A stretch of DNA of 64,000 nucleotides from Miltoncostaea oceani (lineage in GTDB: Bacteria > Actinomycetota > Thermoleophilia > Miltoncostaeales > Miltoncostaeaceae), in contig NZ_CP064356.1 in assembly GCF_018141545.1 (NCBI RefSeq), positions 1,811,001-1,875,000 of the forward strand, given 5' to 3'. Positions 57,704-64,000 of this stretch are shown here, in pieces; positions within the stretch are counted from its first letter, which is position 1; the number at the start of each line of letters is the position of its first letter. A model generated the notes under the pieces. The model was not told the origin of the DNA and ran no database searches. It was given only the letters and a program-made list of their open reading frames with translations. The translations under genes were made by a program, and so were the position numbers.

Positions 57704-59848
57704 ATGGCCGTGGTCCCCTTCGACATCTCACCGGCGTACCTGCCGACCGGTGACCAGCCGAAGGCCATCGCCGAGCTGCGCGCCGGCCTCGACCGGGGCG
57801 ACCGCTTCCAGACGCTCCTCGGCGTCACCGGCTCGGGCAAGACCTTCACGATGGCCCAGGTGATCGCGAACTCCGCGCGCCCCGCGCTGGTCATCGCGCA
57901 CAACAAGACCCTGGCCGCGCAGCTCTGCAACGAGTTCCGCGAGCTGCTGCCCTCGGCGGCGGTCGAGTACTTCGTCTCGTACTACGACTACTACCAGCCC
58001 GAGGCCTACATCGCGGCCACGGACACCTACATCGAGAAGGACTCGTCGATCAACGACGAGATCGACCGGCTCCGCCACGCCGCCACCGCGGCCCTGCTCG
58101 CGCGGCGGGACGTCGTCATCGTGGCGTCGGTCAGCTGCATCTACGGCCTCGGGTCGGCGGAGGTGTACCGCGACCGGGTCCTGGTGCTGACGGTGGGGGA
58201 GGAGCACTCCCGCGAGAAGATCTTCCGGAGGCTCGTCGAGACCCAGTACCAGCGCAACGACACGGTGCTGGAGCGCGGGCGGTTCCGGGTGAAGGGCGAC
58301 ACCCTCGAGGTCCAGCCCGCCGACGCCGAGACGGCGTACCGCATCTCGATGTTCGGCGACGAGGTCGAGAGCATCACCGAGTACGACCCGTTGACGGGCG
58401 AGGTGTACGGCGATCTGAAGCACCTCGCGATCTATCCGGCGACGCACTACATCACGCCGCCGGAGACCATCGACCGGTCGATCCGGGAGATCCGCGAGGA
58501 GCTCGAGGAGCAGCTCGCGCTGTTCGAGTCGGCGGGGAAGCTCGTCGAGGCGCACCGCCTGCGGCAGCGCACCGAGTACGACATGGAGATGATCCGCGAG
58601 CTGGGGTTCTGCTCCGGCATCGAGAACTACTCGCGCATCCTCGACGGGCGGCGGCCGGGTGAGCCGCCGCACACCCTCCTCGACTTCTTCCCCGACGACT
58701 TCCTCTGCTTCATCGACGAGTCGCACAACACGATGGGCCAGCTGCGCGGCATGTACGAGGGCGACCGGTCCCGCAAGCTCGCGCTGATCGACGCGGGGTT
58801 CCGGCTGCCGTCGGCCCTCGACAACCGGCCGCTGCAGCTCCCCGAGTTCCTGGAGCGGGTGAACCAGACGATCTTCGTGTCGGCGACGCCCGGCGACTTC
58901 GAGCAGCGCAGCTCCGAGAACGTCGTGGAGCAGATCATCCGCCCGACGGGGCTGGTCGACCCCGAGGTCGATGTGCGCCCGACGACGCACCAGATCGACG
59001 ACCTCCTCGGCGAGATCCGCGACCGGACCGACCGCGGCGAGCGCGCCCTGGTGACGACGCTGACGAAGAAGATGGCGGAGGACCTCACCGAGTACCTGAC
59101 CGAGGCGGGGGTGCGGGCGCGGTACCTCCACTCCGAGATCGACACGCTGGAGCGCATCCGCATCGTCCGCTCCCTCCGGCTCGGCGAGTTCGACGTGCTG
59201 GTCGGGGTGAACCTGCTGCGGGAGGGGCTGGACCTGCCGGAGGTGACCCTCGTCGCGATCCTCGACGCCGACAAGGAGGGGTTCCTGCGGGGGACGACCT
59301 CCCTGATCCAGACGATCGGCCGCGCCGCGCGGAACGTCCGGGGGCGGGTCGTGATGTACGCGGACCGCGAGACCGACGCGATGCGCACCGCGATCGGCGA
59401 GACGAACCGGCGCCGGGCGATCCAGGTCGCGTACAACGAGGAGCACGGCATCACGCCCGCCTCGATCATCAAGGGCGTGTCCGACATCGTGGAGCTGCTC
59501 GGCCTGGGCGACGCGCCCGTCGCGCCCCGCCGTGGCCGCCGTGGCGAGGTCGACGCCCTCGCCGACGTCGGGTCGGACGAGCTGGAGCGGATGATCGTGG
59601 AGCGCGAGCAGGAGATGTTCGTCGCGGCGGAGGACCTGAAGTTCGAGCTCGCCGCCCGCCTGCGCGACGAGATCGCCGACCTGCGGCGGGAGCAGCTGGA
59701 GCGGGCGGGGGCCGGCGAGGGCGCCGGCGCCGACGGCGCGCCCCCGGCGCTTGCGGGGGGTGGCGGTGGTCCGCCGGCGCGGGGGTCGGCGCCGGTGCCG
59801 CGCAAGCAGGGGCGGCGTCCGCAGGGAGGGGGCAGGGGGCGGCGGTGA
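57704..59848 (+). CDS. uvrB: UvrABC system protein B
   Basis: 714-residue DNA damage-recognition helicase of nucleotide excision repair. Walker A GVTGSGKT at 40-47, the damage-probing beta-hairpin region [11 protein letters not shown] and [20 protein letters not shown]-like box [32 protein letters not shown] and [13 protein letters not shown] are present. The UvrC-binding UVR domain ([31 protein letters not shown]) is followed by an extra Gly/Pro/Arg-rich tail of about 45 residues. Its stop overlaps the next gene (GTGA). Confidence 0.96.
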   Translation: MAVVPFDISPAYLPTGDQPKAIAELRAGLDRGDRFQTLLGVTGSGKTFTMAQVIANSARPALVIAHNKTLAAQLCNEFRELLPSAAVEYFVSYYDYYQPEAYIAATDTYIEKDSSINDEIDRLRHAATAALLARRDVVIVASVSCIYGLGSAEVYRDRVLVLTVGEEHSREKIFRRLVETQYQRNDTVLERGRFRVKGDTLEVQPADAETAYRISMFGDEVESITEYDPLTGEVYGDLKHLAIYPATHYITPPETIDRSIREIREELEEQLALFESAGKLVEAHRLRQRTEYDMEMIRELGFCSGIENYSRILDGRRPGEPPHTLLDFFPDDFLCFIDESHNTMGQLRGMYEGDRSRKLALIDAGFRLPSALDNRPLQLPEFLERVNQTIFVSATPGDFEQRSSENVVEQIIRPTGLVDPEVDVRPTTHQIDDLLGEIRDRTDRGERALVTTLTKKMAEDLTEYLTEAGVRARYLHSEIDTLERIRIVRSLRLGEFDVLVGVNLLREGLDLPEVTLVAILDADKEGFLRGTTSLIQTIGRAARNVRGRVVMYADRETDAMRTAIGETNRRRAIQVAYNEEHGITPASIIKGVSDIVELLGLGDAPVAPRRGRRGEVDALADVGSDELERMIVEREQEMFVAAEDLKFELAARLRDEIADLRREQLERAGAGEGAGADGAPPALAGGGGGPPARGSAPVPRKQGRRPQGGGRGRR

Positions 59849-60183
59849 CCGGCGGCGCACCCGGCCCCGAGCGCGCGTCCCGGCCCGAGCCCGAGGCCGG
59901 GCCCGACGAGCTCCAGTTCCGGTCGCTCGCGGCGCCGGGCCTGGAGGAGGACGACGTGTTCGCGGCGCTCCACGGCCTGCCGGTGCCGGGTCCGTTCTGG
60001 GGTGAGGGGTGGCCCGCCGCCCCCCACGATCCGGAGCGGCCGTGGGACGAGGACGCTGAGCGGCGCCGCCGCCACGAGCGCCTGCTGGCGAAGTGGCGGG
60101 AGGAGCGGGAGGAGCGGGACGAGCGCGGCGGCCTTGCGGGCGCCGCCGGGCCGGAGCCCCCGGCGGCCCCGCCGCCCTCCTAG
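59845..60183 (+). CDS. Small charged protein coupled to uvrB
   Basis: 112 residues, no family recognised. A Pro/Glu-rich start, a central [28 protein letters not shown], and a strongly charged helix ([29 protein letters not shown]) that could form a coiled coil, then an Ala/Pro tail. GTG overlaps the uvrB stop. Its TAG shares the CTAG palindrome with the stop of the convergent gene. Confidence 0.65.
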   Translation: MTGGAPGPERASRPEPEAGPDELQFRSLAAPGLEEDDVFAALHGLPVPGPFWGEGWPAAPHDPERPWDEDAERRRRHERLLAKWREEREERDERGGLAGAAGPEPPAAPPPS

Positions 60184-60635
60184 GCCTCGGGGGGCGCGCC
60201 GGGGTCGGGCCAGGTCATCGCCGGCTCCGTCCCGACGGTGGCGCCGGGGACCCACGCGACCTCCCACGGCATGCCGTCGGGGTCGCACCAGTGGCCGGAC
60301 CGTCCGCCCCACGGGCGGTCCTCGGGTTCGTTGACGATCGTCGCCCCGGCGGCGCGGGCGGCGGCGATGGCGGCGTCGACCTCGTCGCGGGTTGCGACGT
60401 TGACGGCGAGCACGACGCCGCGGGGGGCGTGGCCGAGGGCCCGCATCGCGCCCACCACCTCACCCTCCGCCTGGCGGGACGACCAGAGGAACAGGGTCGC
60501 GCCACCGGTGACGAAGACGGCGTGGTCGTCGTCGGGTTCCCCCGTCGCCTCCCAGCCGAGGCCCTCGTAGAAGCGGCGCATGGCGGGGACGTCATCGACG
60601 ATGCGGGTGACGACGGTCAGTCGGGCGGGGATCAC
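60180..60635 (-). CDS. VOC/glyoxalase-bleomycin resistance family protein
   Basis: 151 residues with paired beta-alpha-beta-beta-beta modules: RLTVVTRIVDDVPAMRRFYEGLGW, HAVFVTGGATLFLWSS, VVLAVNVATRDEVDAAIAAARAAGATIV and GHWCDPDGMPWEVAWVPG. The metal ligands of true glyoxalase I are not conserved, so substrate binding or a different lyase role is likely. AGGAGG five bases before GTG 60635 sets the start. Confidence 0.85.
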   Translation of the reverse strand: MIPARLTVVTRIVDDVPAMRRFYEGLGWEATGEPDDDHAVFVTGGATLFLWSSRQAEGEVVGAMRALGHAPRGVVLAVNVATRDEVDAAIAAARAAGATIVNEPEDRPWGGRSGHWCDPDGMPWEVAWVPGATVGTEPAMTWPDPGAPPEA

Positions 60636-60845
60636 GGATGCCTCCTGTCTCGCGTCGGGACCGTCACAGTCTCGTCGCACCCCGGCCCCGTGTCTTTGAC
60701 GTTCCGGACATCCCCATCCGATCACGGGACACCCGGAGCGGCCACAAACGACCGACGCCGTCCACGCCGCCGGCGGCGAACCCCGCCGCTCCCGGCGATG
60801 AGGGCGTGTCGTCGCCACCGTCGCAGCGGCGTCCGGGCCGAGGGT

Positions 60846-60879
60846 GTCGATTGGCGTCGACGCGTCGACGCCAATCGAC
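60846..60879. repeat. 34-bp perfect palindrome
   Basis: Every one of 17 base pairs matches, from GTCGATTGGC on the left to GCCAATCGAC on the right, centred on ACGCGT between 60862 and 60863. It lies in the 309-bp gap between two minus-strand genes, 65 bases past the nitroreductase stop. The rest of the gap shows no ORF I would defend. It could be an operator, a terminator or a cruciform. Confidence 0.8.
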
Positions 60880-60944
60880 GCACCGTCCCACCCGGGGCCG
60901 GACGGGGCGCCCCCGCCGACCCTCCGTCGCCCCTCAGGCGGGGT

Positions 60945-61601
60945 CTACCAGGAGTCCCACCGGACGAAGCCGTCGAGGGGGACCCGGGGACCGGGCTTGA
61001 ACTCCGTGCCGATCGTGTGGGCGAGGGGGATCAGGGCGACCTGCGAGTACTCCTCGTAGGGGATCCCCAGCACCTCCGCCGCCTCGCGCTCGTGGAAGAG
61101 GTGGATCGTCGTCCACGCCGTCCCGAGGCCCCGGGCGCGGGCGGCGAGCATCAGGCTCCAGACGGCGGGGAGGACCGAGCCGAACGCGGAGGCCTGCACC
61201 ACCTGCTCCCGCGACTCCGTCCGTCCCGGGTGGCAGGGGACGATGTGGACGGGGACCTCCGCCAGGTGCTCCGCGAGGTAGGCGGCGGAGCGGCCGATGC
61301 GCTTCTGCAGGTCACGCCCCCCCGGGGGCGTGCTCGCCCTCGGCGGCCCCGCCGAGACGCCCTCCGACACGTACCGGTCCCACGACCGCCGGTAGATGTC
61401 CGCGAGGGCCCGCCGCCGCTCCGGATCGGTGACGACGACGAAGACGGCGCCCTGCCGGTTGCCGCCGCTCGGCGCCTGCTGGGCGAGGCGGAGGCACTCC
61501 TCGATCAGCTCACGGGCGACGGGGCGCTCCAGGTCGAGGCGCTTCCGCACCGTCCGCGTCGTCGCGAGCACCTCGTCGGGGGTCAGTTCGAGTTCGGCCA
61601 T
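60945..61601 (-). CDS. Nitroreductase family protein
   Basis: 218-residue FMN-dependent oxidoreductase fold. FMN-binding landmarks are TTRTVRKRLDLERPV, LAQQAPSGGNRQGAVFVVV and the C-terminal GLGTAWTTIHLFHEREAAEVLGIPYEEYSQVALIPLAHTIG. The electron acceptor is not predictable. ATG 61601 follows a CAGGAT hexamer by six bases, so it is another probable leaderless gene. Confidence 0.9.
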   Translation of the reverse strand: MAELELTPDEVLATTRTVRKRLDLERPVARELIEECLRLAQQAPSGGNRQGAVFVVVTDPERRRALADIYRRSWDRYVSEGVSAGPPRASTPPGGRDLQKRIGRSAAYLAEHLAEVPVHIVPCHPGRTESREQVVQASAFGSVLPAVWSLMLAARARGLGTAWTTIHLFHEREAAEVLGIPYEEYSQVALIPLAHTIGTEFKPGPRVPLDGFVRWDSW

Positions 61602-61607
61602 GCGGGG

Positions 61608-61613
61608 ATCCTG
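61608..61613 (-). promoter_or_regulatory. -10-like hexamer CAGGAT of nitroreductase gene (leaderless)
   Basis: CAGGAT, six bases, ATG 61601 on the minus strand. It lacks the first T of the consensus. Confidence 0.45.
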
Positions 61614-61697
61614 TCACCCGGGGCGGCCCCCCGGTCCCCGAACCGCCCCCGTGACCGCGCCCGAACCGCCCTCCGTCGGCCACCGCCCGCGCCGCCG

Positions 61698-62543
61698 TCA
61701 CACCGACCGCTCGAACTCCCGGACGGACCTCCACCACCCGGGCTCACCCCAGGGGCTCCGCGGACGGGGCTGGAGCTCGCCGTCGATCTCGTGGTCGACC
61801 GTCTCCCCGAAGAACGCCACCGCCCCCGCAACCGGACCCGCGTCGCGGCGCGGATCGGGGTACGTCCACGCGACGTTCTCCCACCGTCGCCCGCCGACCA
61901 CCGCCGTCCACCAGCGCGCATGCCCCTTGTACGCGCACGACGTCTCCAGCGCCGTCGGCGTCAACCGCACCGCCACGTCCTCGCGGGGCAGGTACCACCG
62001 CGGCGGCAGCCCCGTCTCGTAGAGGACGTGAGCCCGGGTGCTGTCCGCGACGACGACCCCGTCGATGAGGAGCCGCACACGGCGCGACGACGGCAGCGCG
62101 TCGCACCGGTGGTAGGGGTCGCGGACGTGGCCGAGCATCCGCTCGTCCTCCTCCCACCACTCGTCGAGCGCCCCGACGTGGAACGCGACGAGGCCGTCCA
62201 GCGGCGGATCGGGATACGTCCACGCCGCGTCCTGCGCGACCCGGCCGCCGACCCGCGCCGTCCAGTAGGTGCCGCCGTCCCGGGTGGCGGACCGGGCGAC
62301 GCGGCTCCCCGGCGCGAGCAGGTCCATCCGCACGTCGTCACGCGGGAAGTACGCCCGCGGCAGGTGCCCGTGCTCGTGCAGCAGGCACGCGCGGTGGCTG
62401 TCGACCAGCACCGTCCCCGCGAGCACCCCCCGCAGGCGCCGCGGGTACGGGTCGAGGAACGTCAGTCCCGCGCGTGGCACGTCCACGCTCAGGCGCCCCG
62501 CGGGGGCCTGTCCGAAGGGGCCGGCGCCGAGCATCAGGGTCAT
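61698..62543 (-). CDS. Tandem DUF427 protein
   Basis: 281 residues with two copies of DUF427 (about 28-125 and 145-260). Each has the strand V-L-V/A-D-S-x-x-A-x-x-L-x-E: VLVDSHRACLLHEHGHLPRAYFPRDDV and VVVADSTRAHVLYETGLPPRWYLPREDV. Each then has a Trp-rich end: YWTARVGGRVAQDAAWTYPDP and RWWTAVVGGRRWENVAWTYPDP. Two Tyr-Pro-Asp-Pro turns mark the repeats. The biochemical role is unknown. GGGAGG precedes the ATG. Confidence 0.9.
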   Translation of the reverse strand: MTLMLGAGPFGQAPAGRLSVDVPRAGLTFLDPYPRRLRGVLAGTVLVDSHRACLLHEHGHLPRAYFPRDDVRMDLLAPGSRVARSATRDGGTYWTARVGGRVAQDAAWTYPDPPLDGLVAFHVGALDEWWEEDERMLGHVRDPYHRCDALPSSRRVRLLIDGVVVADSTRAHVLYETGLPPRWYLPREDVAVRLTPTALETSCAYKGHARWWTAVVGGRRWENVAWTYPDPRRDAGPVAGAVAFFGETVDHEIDGELQPRPRSPWGEPGWWRSVREFERSV

Positions 62544-62585
62544 GGGGTCGCCTCCCGTGGTGGTGGGGCGATCCTCTCACCGCCA

Positions 62586-62615
62586 CGGCCCGCCGCGCAC
62601 CCGCGCGACGGGCCG
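62586..62615 (-). terminator. Hairpin after ftsH
   Basis: CGGCCCG and CGGGCCG outer arms with a CGCG-rich interior, six bases past the ftsH stop. Confidence 0.4.
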
Positions 62616-62620
62616 GCGGG

Positions 62621-64000
62621 TCACGCCAGGCCGGGGCCCTTGCGGCGACGCCGGCGGACGCCGACGCGGGGGAGGGTGACCGCGTAGACCGACGCGGCGG
62701 CCGCCTCGATCCCCGTCCGCACGCGACGCCCGCGGGGCAGGCCGAGGGCCGGCACCCGCGGCCGGCGCGACCGCGGCGGGGCCGGGGGGTGGGGGACCGA
62801 CACCGGCTCCGGCGCCGGGATCGGGTGCGCCGCCACCGCGACCGGCTGCGACTCGCGGGACGTCGGCAGGGCGTCGGCGCGCGCCGGGAGGCGGCGCCCG
62901 CCGTCGCGCAGCCCCGACAGGATCGCGTCGATGTCCGCCCGGTCGACCTGCTCCCGCTCCAGCAGGACGCCGGCGAGGCCGTCGAGCTCGTCGCGGTGGT
63001 CGGTGAGGAGGGCGACGGCGTCCGCGTAGGCGGCGTCGATCATGCGGCCGATCTCCTCGTCGATCGCCCGGCGCGTCTCACCCGACCGCGGGATCTGGTG
63101 CGCCCCGGCGGCGGAGACGATCTGGCCGACGCGCGGCGAGAAGCCGAGCCGCTCGACGGCCTCGTGCGCCATCCGGTTCACCTGCTCCAGGTCGTTCGCG
63201 GCGCCGGAGGAGATGACGCCGAAGCGGATCTGCTCCGCCGCGCGCCCCGCCATCGCCACGACCATCTTCTCGTGGAGGTGCTGCTGGGAGGTGAGGGTGC
63301 GGTCGAGGTTTCCGTAGAGGGCGAGCCCACCGGCGTCGCCGCGGGCGAGGATCGTGACCTTCTGGGCCTTCTGGTGGGTGGGGCAGAGCTCCGCCGCGAG
63401 GGCGTGGCCGGCCTCGTGCCAGGCGATGACCTCGAGCTCGCCCTCGCCGATGCGCCGGTCGGCCCTCTGGGGCCCGGCGACGGCGCGCAGCATCCCCTCG
63501 TCCAGGTCCTCCGGGAGGATCGTGACGCGCCCGGCGCGGGCCGCCATGATCGCCGCCTCGTTCACCATGTTCGCGAGGTCGGCGCCGGCGAAGCCCGCCG
63601 TCACCCGGGCGAGCGCCGTCAGCGACTCCGGCTCCGCGATGGGCATCGACCGCGAGTGGAGGCGCAGGATCTCGAGGCGCCCCGCCTCCGCGGGCAGGCC
63701 CACCTGGACGCGCCGGTCGAAGCGGCCCGGCCGCAGCAGCGCCGCGTCGAGCATGTCGAGCCGGTTCGTCGCCGCGATCACCACGACCTTGTCGCGGTCG
63801 CCGAAGCCGTCGAGCTCGACGAGGAGCTGGTTCAGCGTGCCCTCCCGCTCCGAGTCGGCGCCCGAGTTGCCCTGGCCGCGGGCGCGGCCGATGGCGTCGA
63901 TCTCGTCGAAGAAGATGATCGCGCCGCGGTTCGGCGTGCCCTTCTTCTCGTCCTTGCGGGCCTCCGCGAAGAGGTCCCGCACGCGGGAGGCGCCGACGCC
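62621..64000 (-). CDS. ftsH: ATP-dependent zinc metalloprotease FtsH, 5' end outside window
   Basis: C-terminal 459 residues of a membrane-bound AAA+ protease that degrades misfolded and regulatory membrane proteins. The frame is open to the last base (GVGASRVRDLF); Walker A and the membrane part lie beyond the edge. Walker B IIFFDEIDAIG, the sensor region AATNRLDMLDAALLRPGRFDR, the arginine finger and the zinc-binding HEAGH are present, with the third metal ligand in the helix after AANDLEQVNRMAHE. The C-terminus ends in a Pro/Arg-rich, strongly basic tail of about 85 residues. Confidence 0.96.
   Translation of the reverse strand, partial: GVGASRVRDLFAEARKDEKKGTPNRGAIIFFDEIDAIGRARGQGNSGADSEREGTLNQLLVELDGFGDRDKVVVIAATNRLDMLDAALLRPGRFDRRVQVGLPAEAGRLEILRLHSRSMPIAEPESLTALARVTAGFAGADLANMVNEAAIMAARAGRVTILPEDLDEGMLRAVAGPQRADRRIGEGELEVIAWHEAGHALAAELCPTHQKAQKVTILARGDAGGLALYGNLDRTLTSQQHLHEKMVVAMAGRAAEQIRFGVISSGAANDLEQVNRMAHEAVERLGFSPRVGQIVSAAGAHQIPRSGETRRAIDEEIGRMIDAAYADAVALLTDHRDELDGLAGVLLEREQVDRADIDAILSGLRDGGRRLPARADALPTSRESQPVAVAAHPIPAPEPVSVPHPPAPPRSRRPRVPALGLPRGRRVRTGIEAAAASVYAVTLPRVGVRRRRRKGPGLA

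Overview
The window is 64 kb of very G+C-rich bacterial DNA, roughly three quarters G+C by eye. It is densely packed with chromosomal genes on both strands. I see no rRNA, CRISPR array, insertion sequence or phage. The gene content fits a deep or unusual actinobacterial lineage, possibly Thermoleophilia: a dgt/dnaG/rpoD neighbourhood, ribosomal protein S1 with an Ala/Glu/Asp-rich tail, an F420-type nitroreductase-fold protein, a MalT-type LuxR regulator, MMPL, DedA and RecO. The lineage is inference, because no rRNA is present. GlyRS is of the two-subunit glyQ/glyS type, which differs from the single-chain enzyme of most familiar Actinobacteria.

Layout: 1-3.4 kb holds mutM (cut by the left edge), a P1-family self-cleaving peptidase, a small unknown protein, DedA and a SnoaL-like protein. 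3.4-6.1 kb holds glutaredoxin, recO, a double universal-stress protein and a copper-binding lipoprotein. 6.1-8.6 kb is an MMPL transporter operon behind tandem palindromes. 8.7-12.9 kb holds an NmrA-like reductase, a divergent AraC-type regulator and a large LuxR regulator. 12.9-24.3 kb is the housekeeping core: glyQ, glyS, ppdK, an unknown gene, dgt, a small helical protein, msrA, dnaG and rpoD. 24.3-34.1 kb is accessory: a coupled hydrolase/small membrane protein/quinone oxidoreductase operon, two secreted paralogues sharing a two-cysteine C-terminal module, several small proteins, a hydrolase and a Ser/Thr kinase. 34.3-39.8 kb holds a GT4 glycosyltransferase convergent with a glycogen-debranching-type enzyme that follows a 24-codon leader ORF, then a TetR/hydrolase pair. 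39.8-47.0 kb holds tRNA-Leu(CAA), a MarR-GNAT fusion, a secreted nuclease, malic enzyme divergent from polA, and a J-like/DUF3291 fusion. 47.0-54.0 kb holds a two-component system, a DUF4395-thioredoxin fusion, rpsA, coaE, a lytic transglycosylase and DUF1697. 54-64 kb holds a frameshifted SDR gene, YbaK with its XRE-cupin regulator, a methyltransferase, two glyoxalase-fold proteins, uvrB, a nitroreductase, a double DUF427 protein and ftsH (cut by the right edge).

The clearest genome-wide signal is in the promoters. About nineteen genes have a TAnnnT-like -10 hexamer ending 5-8 bases before the start codon, with no room for a ribosome binding site. This points to widespread leaderless transcription, and it fixes several start codons. 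Genes inside operons instead use GTGA/ATGA stop-start overlaps or AGGAGG-like sites.

The most unusual local items are: a leaderless 24-codon leader ORF whose stop overlaps the start of the debranching-enzyme gene; a MarR-type palindrome lying over its own leaderless promoter; a 34-bp perfect palindrome; a 13-bp G/C hairpin exactly where the coaE start codon should be; the J-like/DUF3291 fusion; and the pair of secreted paralogues.
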